The notes beneath the pieces are model-generated. The model saw nothing but the letters and a program-made list of their open reading frames with translations. It had not been told where the DNA came from and did no database searches. Shown piece after piece: positions 15,379-23,888 of a stretch of DNA of 64,000 nucleotides (position 1 is its first letter; every line of letters starts with the position of its first letter). Both the position numbers and the translations under genes were made by a program. This DNA is from Janibacter melonis (lineage in GTDB: Bacteria > Actinomycetota > Actinomycetes > Actinomycetales > Dermatophilaceae), in NCBI RefSeq assembly GCF_020567375.1, contig NZ_JAJBZM010000003.1, forward strand, positions 1 to 64,000. The letters are read 5' to 3'.

Positions 15379-15933
15379 ATGACAGCGAGCAGCAGCCCGC
15401 CTCTGGCTCTGGGCGCGGACCCGCTGGCAGCGGTCTTCGAGCGCCACTACGCCGAGGTCTACCGCTACCTGGCGCGACGCGTGCCGCGTGCCGTGGCGGA
15501 GGACCTGGCGAGCGAGACCTTCGCGCAGGCGGCCGCCCGACCTGGCGGCTTCGACCCGGCGCGGGGGAGCGCGCGAGCCTGGGTCTTCGGCATCGCCACC
15601 CACCTGCTCTCGCGGCACCACCGCGACGAGGTGCGGGCCTACCGGGCCTGGGCGCGGACCGGGGTCGACCCGGTCACGACAGGTGACGAGACCGAGCACG
15701 TCGACGCCCGCGTCGACGCCGGCCGTCGCGCGAGCGGCCTGCCGAGCGCCCTGGCGGCGATGACGGACGGCGACCGCGACGTGCTGCTGCTCGTCGCCCT
15801 GGCCGAGCTGTCGTACCCCGAGGTGGCGCAGGCGCTCGACATCCCCGTCGGCACCGTGCGCTCCCGTCTCCACCGCGCCCGCCGCGACCTGCGTGCGGCG
15901 CTGTCGACCGACGACCCGAAGGGGGAGCAGTGA
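15379..15933 (+). CDS. ECF-family RNA polymerase sigma factor
   Basis: The 184-residue protein has sigma region 2 (FERHYAEVYRYLARRV...EDLASETFAQA, about 15-50) and region 4 (LPSALAAMTDGDRDVLLLVALAELSYPEVAQALDIPVGTVRSRLHRARRDLR, about 125-178). Length is normal for ECF sigmas. GGAG at 15362-15365 and GAGGA nearer the ATG support the start; the longer frame from 15346 has no better signal. The stop overlaps the next start (TGATG), so it is made together with a membrane protein that probably senses or restrains it. Confidence 0.92.
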   Translation: MTASSSPPLALGADPLAAVFERHYAEVYRYLARRVPRAVAEDLASETFAQAAARPGGFDPARGSARAWVFGIATHLLSRHHRDEVRAYRAWARTGVDPVTTGDETEHVDARVDAGRRASGLPSALAAMTDGDRDVLLLVALAELSYPEVAQALDIPVGTVRSRLHRARRDLRAALSTDDPKGEQ

Positions 15934-16634
15934 TGGACCTGGACATCGAGGACGCACCGGAGCTGCGCGCGCTGCGCGAGATGCGCGCGGACGTGGAGGG
16001 ACCGACGCAGGACCAGCGACGTGCCGCTCACGAGCGGTGGCAGCTCGCGTCGGTCACGCCCGCGCAGCCACCCCGGCGTCACGGCCGCGCCGCGCTGCTC
16101 GTCTCCGTCGCCGCAGCCGCCGCGCTCGTCGCGGCGCTGGCCGCGATCCCGGCACTCACCCGTGACGAGGGAGCCGCCCCCGCCACGACGGGCACGAGCA
16201 CGACGAGCGCTGCACCGACCCCCTACGCGACCGGTCGCATCTGGGAGCCTTACGGGGCGAAGGAGACGGCGAGGCTCGCGGAGTACCGCTCCGAGCGGGT
16301 CGAGCGCCTCCCCGACGGGCGGGTGCGCATCGACGTCAGCCTCGAGGGCCTGGATCTCGGCACCCTCACCCGGGCGACGAACGCCGAGGGGATCCCGGTG
16401 CGTTTCTGGGGCGACGACGGAGAGCCCGGCGACTGGCGCACGGAGCGGGCCTGGAAGATCGACCCCGCTCGTGGGTTGATCATCAACGAGTACGAGGACG
16501 AGTCAGCCGCGGCCTACCCGCAGTCACGCATCACCGCGGAGCACGTCGACGGACCGGGCAGCGAGCTGAAGTACCTCACCTTCGACTCCGTGCCGACCGA
16601 GCCGGTCCTGATCCTCCTCGTCACCAACTGGTGA
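15933..16634 (+). CDS. membrane-anchored partner of the ECF sigma (CU044_5270-type)
   Basis: From ATG 15933 (GTG 15930 is possible) the protein is 233 residues. The N-terminal 50 residues are cytoplasmic and charged, one transmembrane helix lies at about 52-75, and a Thr/Ser-rich linker leads to an external domain with RIWEPYGAKETARL and RFWGDDGEPGDW. This sigma-plus-membrane-partner arrangement, without a ZAS zinc motif, resembles the CU044_5270 family. It could be an anti-sigma factor or an output lipid-side sensor. The role is inferred from the overlap with the sigma gene. Confidence 0.7.
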   Translation: MDLDIEDAPELRALREMRADVEGPTQDQRRAAHERWQLASVTPAQPPRRHGRAALLVSVAAAAALVAALAAIPALTRDEGAAPATTGTSTTSAAPTPYATGRIWEPYGAKETARLAEYRSERVERLPDGRVRIDVSLEGLDLGTLTRATNAEGIPVRFWGDDGEPGDWRTERAWKIDPARGLIINEYEDESAAAYPQSRITAEHVDGPGSELKYLTFDSVPTEPVLILLVTNW

Positions 16635-16642
16635 GCCGACGA

Positions 16643-16674
16643 CGAAGGGGGAGGGCACCTGCCCTCCCCCTTCG
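16643..16674 (+). terminator. terminator after the sigma operon
   Basis: CGAAGGGGGAGGGC (16643-16656) and GCCCTCCCCCTTCG (16661-16674) form a perfect 14-bp stem with loop ACCT. It also faces the stop of the convergent flavin oxidoreductase gene, so it can serve both. Confidence 0.85.
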
Positions 16675-16691
16675 CCATGCCCGTCGACCGC

Positions 16692-17816
16692 TCAGGCGGT
16701 GCGACCCTCCTGCGACTCGATCTCCTCGAGCGTCGGGTAGTCGGTGTAGCCCTCGGCGCCACCGCCGTAGAAGGTGGCCTGGTCCGGGGTGTTGAGCTGC
16801 GCGTCGTCGCCGTGCTCGCGCCAGCGCCGCACGAGGTCGGGGTTGGCGAGGAAGGGGCGGCCGACGACGACGGCGTCCGCGACGCCGCCGGCGAGCAGCT
16901 CCTCGACCTCGGCGTAGGTCGTGATCTTCGAGAAGCCGGTGTTGAGCAGCACCGGGCCGCCGAAGATCTCGGCGAGCTCACCGGTGAGCGCCATCGACGC
17001 GGCGTCGAAGGCGAGGATCGACAGGTACGCGAGGTCCATCGGGGCGAGCTGCTCGAGCAGCGAGGTGTACGTCGCGCGCAGGTCTGCGGCGTCGGGCTCC
17101 TCGATACCGCTGGCCGGGTGCCCGGGGCTGATCCGGATGCCGACGCGGTCGGCGCCGATCTCGTCGGCGACGGCCTGGGCGACCTCGACGACGAAGCGGG
17201 CGCGGGCCTCGGGGGAGCCGCCGTAGGAGTCGGTGCGCTGGTTCGTGCTCGGCGCGAGGAACTGGTGGAGGAGGTAGCCGTTCGCGGCGTGCAGCTCGAC
17301 CCCGTCGAGACCGGCGTCGACGGCCAGGCGCGAGGCGGCGACGAACTCGTCGCGCACGCTCGCCAGCTCGTCGGTCTCGAGGGCACGCGGCTCGGCGAAG
17401 GGCTTCGAGCCGTCGGCGGTGACGATCTCACCGGGGGCACGGACCGCGCTCGGCGCGACCGTCTCGAGGCCGTCCTTGTTGTCCGGGTGGGCGACGCGAC
17501 CGGCGTGCATGAGCTGGACGACGACGTGGCCGCCGCCCTCGTGGACGGCGTCGGCGACGAGACGCCACCCCTTCGCCTGCTCCTCGCTGTGGACGCCGGG
17601 CGTCGCGAGGTAGCCCTGGCCGACGGCGCTGGGCTGGCTGCCCTCGGTGATGATGAGACCGGCGCTCGCGCGCTGCCCGTAGTAGCGGGCGTTGAGCTCG
17701 GTCGGGGCCTGGCCCTCGCCGGCGCGGTTGCGGGTCAGGGGCGCCATGACGAGACGGTTGGACAGGTCCCAGCGACCGATCGTGACGGGGGAGAAGGGGG
17801 AGGGGGTACGGCTCAC
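16692..17816 (-). CDS. NADH:flavin oxidoreductase / old yellow enzyme family protein
   Basis: The 374-residue FMN enzyme belongs to the OYE ene-reductase group: [13 protein letters not shown] near the N-terminus, [25 protein letters not shown] with His176, Asn179 and Tyr181 (substrate-binding pair and proton donor), RISPG, and [14 protein letters not shown] binding FMN phosphate. Such enzymes reduce activated C=C bonds of enals, enones or nitro compounds with NADPH. It starts at a GTG with GGAGG six bases upstream. It is monocistronic and not linked by function to its neighbours. Confidence 0.93.
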   Translation of the reverse strand: MSRTPSPFSPVTIGRWDLSNRLVMAPLTRNRAGEGQAPTELNARYYGQRASAGLIITEGSQPSAVGQGYLATPGVHSEEQAKGWRLVADAVHEGGGHVVVQLMHAGRVAHPDNKDGLETVAPSAVRAPGEIVTADGSKPFAEPRALETDELASVRDEFVAASRLAVDAGLDGVELHAANGYLLHQFLAPSTNQRTDSYGGSPEARARFVVEVAQAVADEIGADRVGIRISPGHPASGIEEPDAADLRATYTSLLEQLAPMDLAYLSILAFDAASMALTGELAEIFGGPVLLNTGFSKITTYAEVEELLAGGVADAVVVGRPFLANPDLVRRWREHGDDAQLNTPDQATFYGGGAEGYTDYPTLEEIESQEGRTA

Positions 17817-17968
17817 GAGAGCCTCCTTCGCGAAGGGGGGATGTCGGGGGTCGACGACGCGGCAGCGGGTCGTCGCACGGGTCTCACCCAGGGCGTAACC
17901 GCGCAGGGGCGTCGGGGATTCCCGGCCGTCCGGTGCCGGCCGTCAGGGCGCCAACTAGGGTGTGCGCC

Positions 17969-18550
17969 ATGCTGCTCTCCGACCGTGACATCCGCGCCGA
18001 GGTCGACGCGGGCCGGGTCGTGCTCGACCCGTGGGACCCCGCGATGGTCCAGCCGAGCAGCGTCGACGTGCGGCTCGACCGGTACTTCCGGCTCTTCGAC
18101 AACCACAAGTACCCGGTCATCGACCCCGCGCAGGACCAGCCCGAGCTCACCCGGCTCGTCGAGGTCGACCCCGCCGAGGGCTTCGTGCTGCACCCGGGCG
18201 AGTTCGTCCTCGGCTCGACGCTCGAGACGATCACCCTGCCCGACGACCTCGCCGCGCGGGTCGAGGGCAAGTCGAGCCTGGGCCGGCTCGGTCTGCTGAC
18301 CCATGCGACGGCGGGCTTCGTCGACCCGGGCTTCTCCGGGCACGTGACCCTCGAGCTGAGCAACGTCGCGACCCTGCCGATCATGCTGTGGCCGGGGATG
18401 AAGATCGGCCAGTTCTGCTTCATGCGGCTGACCTCGCCCGCCGAGGTGCCCTACGGCAGCGCCACCTTCGGGTCGCACTACCAGGGCCAGCGCGGACCGA
18501 CCGCCAGCCGCAGCTTCGAGAAGTTCCACCGCAGCGGTCTCACCCCATGA
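17969..18550 (+). CDS. dcd: dCTP deaminase (Dcd)
   Basis: The 193-residue enzyme starts [12 protein letters not shown] and carries the trimeric dUTPase-like motifs [27 protein letters not shown] (97-109) and [20 protein letters not shown] with catalytic Glu129. It deaminates dCTP to dUTP; the actinobacterial form usually also hydrolyses dUTP to dUMP, so it feeds dTMP synthesis. TAGGGT seven bases before the ATG marks a leaderless promoter. Its stop overlaps the start of a MauE-like gene (ATGA), placing a nucleotide-metabolism gene at the head of an envelope operon, which is unusual. Confidence 0.95.
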   Translation: MLLSDRDIRAEVDAGRVVLDPWDPAMVQPSSVDVRLDRYFRLFDNHKYPVIDPAQDQPELTRLVEVDPAEGFVLHPGEFVLGSTLETITLPDDLAARVEGKSSLGRLGLLTHATAGFVDPGFSGHVTLELSNVATLPIMLWPGMKIGQFCFMRLTSPAEVPYGSATFGSHYQGQRGPTASRSFEKFHRSGLTP

Positions 18551-19074
18551 CCGACGCGCTCGTCCCCTTCGTCCTCGCGGCCGCGGTGCTCCTCGTCGTC
18601 GCCGGGGCGCCGAAGGTGCTCGACCCCGCCGACACCGTGCGCGGGTTGCGCTCGGCCGGTCTGCCCGGCAGCCCCGCGCTCGTGCGGGTCCTCGCCGTCG
18701 TCGAGGTCGTCGCGGGCATCGCCGCCCTCGTCGGCCCGAGCCGTCCGGCCGCGGCCGCCGTCGCCCTGCTCTACGCCGGCTTCACCGGCTTCGTCCTGCT
18801 CGCGCTCGCCCGCGGCGGCGTCGTCGAGTCGTGCGGCTGCCTCGGCCGCGCGGACACCCCGCCGACCCGGGCGCACGCCGTGGCGACGGGCCTCGTCGCC
18901 CTCGCCGCCGCCGCGCTCGCCGTCTCCCCGCCCGCCCAGGCCTGGTGGTCCGTGCAGCCCGTGCTCGTCGTCGTGCTTGCCGCCGTCCTGGGCTTCCTGC
19001 TCTGGCAGGTCATCGCCGTCCTGCCCACCGCCACCGCCGCCGCTGCCCGATCCGCCGGGAGATCCATCTCATGA
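18547..19074 (+). CDS. MauE/DoxX-like membrane protein
   Basis: The 175-residue protein has four hydrophobic segments: [21 protein letters not shown], a second after [10 protein letters not shown], a third around [16 protein letters not shown], then ESCGCLGR, and a C-terminal pair. The membrane-facing CGC matches MauE-like proteins, which share the fold of DoxX/VKOR-type membrane redox proteins and assist disulfide formation in methylamine dehydrogenase light chain. It is coupled to dcd upstream and followed by a thioredoxin-like protein. A role in oxidising the Cys-rich protein encoded three kilobases downstream is the natural inference. Confidence 0.78.
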   Translation: MTDALVPFVLAAAVLLVVAGAPKVLDPADTVRGLRSAGLPGSPALVRVLAVVEVVAGIAALVGPSRPAAAAVALLYAGFTGFVLLALARGGVVESCGCLGRADTPPTRAHAVATGLVALAAAALAVSPPAQAWWSVQPVLVVVLAAVLGFLLWQVIAVLPTATAAAARSAGRSIS

Positions 19075-19841
19075 GCACCCCCGTCCTCACGACCCTCGTC
19101 GTCGTCCTGCTCATCGCCGTCGTGCTCCTCGGGATGCTCGTCCTCGGCCTGCTGCGCAGCCACGCCCTCATCCTCAAGGCCCTGCACGACCTCGGGGCCG
19201 GCCTCGAGCTCGACCGCCAGGCCGAGCGGGAGAGCGCGGAGGGGGGCGCCGGCGGGCCGGTCCCCGTCGAGATCGAGCGCGGTGTCATGGCCCCCGCCCG
19301 CTCCCAGCACGTGCGGGTCGCCGGCATCTCCGGCGCGACCCTGGACGGCGCCCCCGCCCAGGTCGACCTCACGAGCGGTCGCTACCTCCTGGCCTTCCTC
19401 AGCACCGGGTGCACGGTGTGCGGTGCCTTCTGGCAGGCCTTCCGCACCGAGACCGAGGTGCCCGGTCAGGCCCGCCTCCTCGTCGTGGCGAAGGGGGACG
19501 ACGGCGAGTCCCCGAGCGCGCTCGCCGATCTAGCGGAGGGCGGGGCCGAGCTGGTCCGCTCCTCGGCCGCGTGGGACGACTTCGTCGTCCCGGGCTCGCC
19601 GTACTTCGTCTACCTCGTCGACGGCGACATCGTCGGCGAGGGCTCGGCCTCGTCCTGGCCGCAGGTCAGCGACCTCATGGGCCAGGCCGTCGCCGACCAC
19701 GAGCACCGCACCGCCGCCCCCTTCGAGGACCGCGGCGAGCGCGACGACCCGACCTCCGTCGACGCCGAGCTGCGCGCCGCCGGTCTCGGCCCGGGTCACC
19801 CGAGCCTCTACCCCGACCCCTCCGGGCGGGACGGCGCGTGA
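19071..19841 (+). CDS. membrane-anchored thioredoxin-like protein (MauD-like)
   Basis: The 256-residue product has an N-terminal transmembrane helix (about 5-28), a Glu-rich linker, then a thioredoxin-like domain. LAFLSTGCTVCGAFWQAF carries CxxC, and GSPYFVYLVDG supplies the cis-Pro loop. An acidic tail of about 50 residues follows. The domain faces outward and would act as a disulfide carrier, like MauD in the methylamine dehydrogenase cluster. The ATG overlaps the MauE-like stop. Together they form a membrane/extracytoplasmic oxidative-folding pair. Confidence 0.8.
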   Translation: MSTPVLTTLVVVLLIAVVLLGMLVLGLLRSHALILKALHDLGAGLELDRQAERESAEGGAGGPVPVEIERGVMAPARSQHVRVAGISGATLDGAPAQVDLTSGRYLLAFLSTGCTVCGAFWQAFRTETEVPGQARLLVVAKGDDGESPSALADLAEGGAELVRSSAAWDDFVVPGSPYFVYLVDGDIVGEGSASSWPQVSDLMGQAVADHEHRTAAPFEDRGERDDPTSVDAELRAAGLGPGHPSLYPDPSGRDGA

Positions 19842-19924
19842 GCCCCGACCCCACCCTCCTCGGGCTCGCGCTCGGGGTGCCGGTGGCGATCGTCGCGGCC
19901 GTGCGCGCCACGTGGTCGCCTTGA
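19838..19924 (+). CDS. 28-residue hydrophobic micro-ORF
   Basis: A GTG overlapping the previous stop (GTGA) opens a 28-residue ORF, SPDPTLLGLALGVPVAIVAAV and a short polar tail RATWSP, ending nine bases before the next ATG. It would be a single membrane helix. Its position in an operon where every junction is coupled makes translation plausible, but it may only bridge ribosomes to the next gene. Confidence 0.45.
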   Translation: MSPDPTLLGLALGVPVAIVAAVRATWSP

Positions 19925-19933
19925 GGCGAGTCG

Positions 19934-20542
19934 ATGCTCTCGAGCATCACCCCGCTCGGTGAGCGGGGACGCGCCTCCCGGTGGTCCGTCACGGCCGCCG
20001 CCTACGTCATCTCCTCCGCGCTCGCCGGCGCGCTCGTCGGAGTGCTCCTCGGGACGCTCGGCTCGGTCGTGCCCGACGGGGTGCTCGGCTCGCCGGCCGT
20101 CCTCGGGCTGCTCGCGCTCCTGCTCCTGCTCGGTGCTGTCCTCGACCTGCGCGCCGGCGGTCACGCCGTGCCGTCCTGGCGCCGGCAGGTCGACGAGGCG
20201 TGGATCGGGCGCTACCGCGGGTGGGTCACGGGGGTGGGCTTCGGGGCGCAGCTCGGGCTCGGCTTCGTCACCATCATCACGAGCACGACGACGTACGCCG
20301 TCTACCTCTTCGCGCTGCTCGCCTCGACGTGGTGGGCCGGCGGGCTGGTCGGGCTGATCTTCGGGCTCGTGCGGGCGCTCCCGCTGCTGCGGGTCCGTCG
20401 GGCGCAGACCCCCTCTGACCTCCACGACACCTTCCGTACCCTGAGGCGGTGGGCGCAGCCCGTTGCTAGGGTCGCGGCCATCGCGCTCGTCCTCTCGGGC
20501 GCCGTCCTGCTCGCCGCCGCACTGACAGGGGTCCCCGCATGA
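19934..20542 (+). CDS. polytopic membrane protein of the Cys-rich protein operon
   Basis: The 202-residue protein has about five hydrophobic segments (20-45, 52-75, 98-120, 123-145, 180-200) separated by a cytoplasmic-looking RAGGHAVPSWRRQVDEAWIGRYRGW loop. No cysteines are seen, so it is probably not a redox carrier itself. A loose resemblance to CcdA/DsbD-type membrane proteins is possible but not convincing. It is the fourth or fifth gene of the dcd-MauE-thioredoxin operon and overlaps the next gene by ATGA. Confidence 0.65.
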   Translation: MLSSITPLGERGRASRWSVTAAAYVISSALAGALVGVLLGTLGSVVPDGVLGSPAVLGLLALLLLLGAVLDLRAGGHAVPSWRRQVDEAWIGRYRGWVTGVGFGAQLGLGFVTIITSTTTYAVYLFALLASTWWAGGLVGLIFGLVRALPLLRVRRAQTPSDLHDTFRTLRRWAQPVARVAAIALVLSGAVLLAAALTGVPA

Positions 20543-21036
20543 GGTCCATCGACCGTCACGGGATCGAGCTCCAGCTCCCCGACGACTGGGACGGCCGCGT
20601 GCAGCGCCGACCCGTCCTGCAGCCCGCACCGATGACCGACGGGCGCGCGGCGCCGGGGGCGCGCGACGTCAGCCGCCCCGTCCTGCACGTGTCGAACCGT
20701 GCCCTGCCGAGCGCCTTGTCCGACTTCGGCGGCGACGTCGTGCCGGGCATGCGCGCCGACGACGTCTTCCTCGCCCTCGTCGACTACGGCGAGGAGTGCG
20801 CCGACACCGCGCTCTTCGCCGCCCGTGGCGTGCCGACCCTCGCGCCGTCCCACTTCGCCCAGAACAGGATGGCCCGCTACGTGCCCGGTCGCAGCGCCTC
20901 GCAGAAGTTCTTCACCGCCGGCGGCCGGGGCTTCTGCCTCTACGCCGTCGTCGGCTCGCACTCGCGCCGGATGGTCACCGTGCCCCGGCTCTCGCGCGTC
21001 GCCTCGACGCTGAAGATCCGCGCGGTGGTCTCATGA
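20539..21036 (+). CDS. conserved-context hypothetical protein
   Basis: This 165-residue protein has no signal peptide or membrane helix. A short N-terminal strand-rich region (ELQLPDDWDGRVQRRP) is followed by RPVLHVSNRALPS and a compact domain with cysteines in YGEECADTALF and GRGFCLYAVVG. I recognise no family. It is coupled on both sides by ATGA, directly before the Tat-targeted Cys-rich protein, so it may be a cytoplasmic chaperone or processing factor for that substrate before Tat export. That is inference from position only. Confidence 0.6.
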   Translation: MRSIDRHGIELQLPDDWDGRVQRRPVLQPAPMTDGRAAPGARDVSRPVLHVSNRALPSALSDFGGDVVPGMRADDVFLALVDYGEECADTALFAARGVPTLAPSHFAQNRMARYVPGRSASQKFFTAGGRGFCLYAVVGSHSRRMVTVPRLSRVASTLKIRAVVS

Positions 21037-22421
21037 GCGCCGAACGCCAGCCCGCGAGCGTCCGGGTCGTCGAGGCCATCGCCCGCCGCCTGGGCGGCCG
21101 CGGCGTCGACCGGCGCAGCGTCCTGCTCGGCACGGCCGTCGCCGGCAGCGCGATCGCCACCGACCCGAAGGGGTACGTGCTGCGCCCGCAGACCGCCTAC
21201 GCCTCCATCTGCGGCCCGGGCACCGGCCCCGGCGCGGGCTGGACCGTCTTCTGCGCGAGCATCAACAACGGCAAGAACGCCTGCCCCGAGGGCAGCTTCG
21301 CCGCCGGGTGGTGGAAGGCCGCGGACTCGTCGTGGTGCGGCGGGCGCTACCGCTACATCGTCGACTGCAACGCCCGGTGCACGAAGTGCACGACCGGCTG
21401 CTCCGACGGCATCTGCGACAGCAAGTGCTGGAACTGCTCGTGCTCGCACGGCGTCTCGGGCAGCTGCGACGACCGCCGCAACTGCTGCAGCGCCTTCCGC
21501 TACGGGCAGTGCAACACCCACGTCGCCTGCAGCGGTGGCGTGCGCTGCCGCCTCGTCAGCTGCACCCCGCCCTACGAGTGGGAGAGCTGCACCTCGCTCT
21601 CACTCGTCGACAACCGCACCTCCGAGCACAGCTCGGACAAGCTGCCCCAGTGGGGCGCCATCAGCGCGAAGTACTTCGCGATGGGCGAGCAGAAGTCCTA
21701 CCTCGGCTACTCCATCGGCCCCGTGCGTCCCGGGGGCGTCGGCACCGGCCGCTTCGTGCGCTACAGCGGGGGCCGGATCTACCAGGCGACCTCGAAGGCC
21801 GCGGCGGTCCCGGTGCGCGAGGCGGTCGTCAAGGCGATGTCGACCGTCGGCTCGATCCCGACCCTCGGCTACCCGGTGGCGACGGAGTTCATCGGCAGCA
21901 CGGGCAGCACCCAGCGCTTCCAGAAGGGCGCGATCACCGCGCCGAAGGGCAAGCCCCTCGTCGCCGTCCACGGCACCGCGTACGAGGTCTGGGAGCGGCT
22001 CGGGCGCGCGGGAGGCACGCTCGGCTACCCGACCGGTGGACGGCAGGCCGTCGCCAACGGCTACCAGCAGATCTTCGAGCGCGGTGCGGTGTGCCAGAAC
22101 TGGTCGGGCGGCGAGACCCGCGCGGTCACCGGCGTCCACTTCACCGCGTGGACGACCTTCGGGCGCGGCGCCGGCACGGCGCTCGGCATGCCGACCACCG
22201 ATGTCTCGACGCTCGCGCGCGGCACACGCCAGCGCTTCCAGCGCGGCGAGACCTGGTCGCTCGGCACCGGCGAGGCGTGGGCGGTCTACGGCCCCGTCCT
22301 CGACGCGTGGAAGGCGGCGCGCAGCCACGTCGGCCGCTACGGCTACCCCACCGGTCACGTGCAGCAGCGCAGCGACGGCCAGTGGGAGGGCACCTTCGAG
22401 GGCGGGACGATCGTCGCCTGA
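21033..22421 (+). CDS. Tat-exported 20-cysteine protein with C-terminal LGFP-like repeats
   Basis: The 462-residue protein has DRRSVLLGTAVAGSAIA (26-42), a twin-arginine signal. Residues 60-186 hold 20 cysteines, enough for ten disulfides, in a pattern including CPEGSFAAGWWKAADSSWC, TKCTTGC and FRYGQCN. Its spacing and the GWW tryptophans recall, faintly, the disulfide-rich light chain of methylamine dehydrogenase. From about 200 on there are LGFP-like repeats (LGYSIGPV, LGYPVATEF, LGYPTGG, LGMPTTD, YGYPTGH), which bind cell walls. Upstream MauE- and MauD-like genes are the expected oxidants. It may be a wall-attached redox or quinone-cofactor protein; the Cys count and signals are seen, the rest is inferred. 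Confidence 0.82.
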   Translation: MSAERQPASVRVVEAIARRLGGRGVDRRSVLLGTAVAGSAIATDPKGYVLRPQTAYASICGPGTGPGAGWTVFCASINNGKNACPEGSFAAGWWKAADSSWCGGRYRYIVDCNARCTKCTTGCSDGICDSKCWNCSCSHGVSGSCDDRRNCCSAFRYGQCNTHVACSGGVRCRLVSCTPPYEWESCTSLSLVDNRTSEHSSDKLPQWGAISAKYFAMGEQKSYLGYSIGPVRPGGVGTGRFVRYSGGRIYQATSKAAAVPVREAVVKAMSTVGSIPTLGYPVATEFIGSTGSTQRFQKGAITAPKGKPLVAVHGTAYEVWERLGRAGGTLGYPTGGRQAVANGYQQIFERGAVCQNWSGGETRAVTGVHFTAWTTFGRGAGTALGMPTTDVSTLARGTRQRFQRGETWSLGTGEAWAVYGPVLDAWKAARSHVGRYGYPTGHVQQRSDGQWEGTFEGGTIVA

Positions 22422-22433
22422 GCGACGTGGGAG

Positions 22434-23858
22434 TCAGCGCTGCGTCGTCGTGCCGCGGGTGCCGGCCAGGCCGAACCACGACACGAGGCCGCCGGCGAGG
22501 AGCAGCCCCGCGACGACGAAGGTCGCCAGCCGGTAGCCCTGCGTCATCGCCGTCGGGTCCGTGTAGTCGTCGCCGGACAGCCCGACGAGCGGGGGGATGG
22601 CCGCGACCGCGAGCAGCGTGCCGGTGCGCGCGACCGCGTTGTTGATGCCGCTGGCCGACCCGGCGAGCCGGTCCGGCGCCGCCGCGAGCACGGCCGCAGT
22701 GAGGGGGGAGACGAGCGTGGCCAGGCCGAGGGCGAAGACGACCATCCCGCCGAGGACGAGACCCCAGCCGGCGCCCGGCTCGATCGCCGACAGGACGAGG
22801 ACGCCGGCGGCGCACAGCAGCGGCCCGAGCGACATCGGCAGGCGAGGACCGGTGCGCTGCGCGAGCTCGGCCATGCGTGGTGAGAGCACGAGCAGGAGCA
22901 CCGTGACCGGCAGGGTCGCCAGACCGGACTCGAGGGGTGACCACCCGGCGGAGGTCTGCAGCTGCACGACGAGGACGAACATGATGGCGCCGAGCGCCCC
23001 GTAGACGAGGAAGGTCATGAGGTTCGCCGTCGCGAAGACCCGCGACGCGAAGAGGCCGAAGGGGACGAGTGGCTGGGCGGCGCGACGCTCGGCGACGACG
23101 AAGCCAGCGGCCGACCCGACGGCGACGACGAGCCCGCCGAGCACGAGGGCGGCGCTCGCCTCGGGACCGCTGATGAGCAGCCAGGTCGTCGCCCCGAGCG
23201 CCACCGCACCGTACACGGTCCCGGCGACGTCGAAGCCGCCGGTCACCGAGACGCCCCGGCTCTCCGGCACCGCCCGCAGGGTGAGCACGACGACGAGGAC
23301 GCACAGGGGCACGTTGATGGCGAAGAGCCAGTGCCAGCTGAGGTGGTCGAGCACCCATCCGCCGAGGAAGGGGCCGATCGCGGTCGCGATGCCCGAGACG
23401 CCGGCCCAGGTGCCGATCGCCCGCGCCCTGTCCTCGGGGCGGAAGCTCGACTGGATGATCGCGAGCGCGCCCGGGGTGAGCAGCGCGGCGCCGATGCCCT
23501 GGACGACCCGCCCGACGACGAGCGACTCGGTCGACCAGGCGAGCGCGCAGCCCAGGGAGGCCAGGGCGAACCACACGACGCCGACGAGGTAGACCCGGCG
23601 CCGGCCGAGCCGGTCGCCGAGGCTGCCGCCGAGCAGGATGAGCGAGGCGAGCGCGAGGATGTAGCCGTTGTTGACCCACTGCAGGCCGGAGAGGCTGCTG
23701 CCGAGGCCGCGCCCGATCGTCGGCAGCGCGATGCCGACGATCGTCCCGTCGAGCAGGGCGATGCCCGAGCCCAGGGTCACGGCGGTGAGCGCGAGCCGTC
23801 CCTGCGCCGAGGTGCGGCTGACGAGCTCGGGGGAGGGCGCGGTCACGACGACCATCAT
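22434..23858 (-). CDS. MFS drug exporter, DHA2 (14-TM) family
   Basis: The 474-residue transporter has ALLDGTIVGIALPTIGRGL in the first helix, GGSLGDRLGRRRVYLVG (motif A) after helix 2, GRVVQGIGAALLTPGALAII and GPFLGGWVLDHLSWHWLFAINVP (motif C region), typical of EmrB/QacA proton-driven efflux. It starts at one of two adjacent ATGs, only 30 bases from the divergent amidase start. The gene converges on the Cys-rich protein gene with 12 bases between stops and no hairpin. Substrate unknown. Confidence 0.92.
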   Translation of the reverse strand: MMVVVTAPSPELVSRTSAQGRLALTAVTLGSGIALLDGTIVGIALPTIGRGLGSSLSGLQWVNNGYILALASLILLGGSLGDRLGRRRVYLVGVVWFALASLGCALAWSTESLVVGRVVQGIGAALLTPGALAIIQSSFRPEDRARAIGTWAGVSGIATAIGPFLGGWVLDHLSWHWLFAINVPLCVLVVVLTLRAVPESRGVSVTGGFDVAGTVYGAVALGATTWLLISGPEASAALVLGGLVVAVGSAAGFVVAERRAAQPLVPFGLFASRVFATANLMTFLVYGALGAIMFVLVVQLQTSAGWSPLESGLATLPVTVLLLVLSPRMAELAQRTGPRLPMSLGPLLCAAGVLVLSAIEPGAGWGLVLGGMVVFALGLATLVSPLTAAVLAAAPDRLAGSASGINNAVARTGTLLAVAAIPPLVGLSGDDYTDPTAMTQGYRLATFVVAGLLLAGGLVSWFGLAGTRGTTTQR

Positions 23859-23865
23859 GCGCTCC

Positions 23866-23877
23866 TACCCGCGGGTA
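23866..23877. promoter_or_regulatory. palindrome in the 30-base divergent MFS/amidase promoter
   Basis: TACCCGCGGGTA is a perfect 12-bp palindrome centred between the divergent starts. TAACGT (23876-23881) overlaps its right end and lies seven bases before the amidase ATG, a leaderless -10. The dyad could be a shared operator. Confidence 0.5.
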
Positions 23878-23888
23878 ACGTGGTGGTC

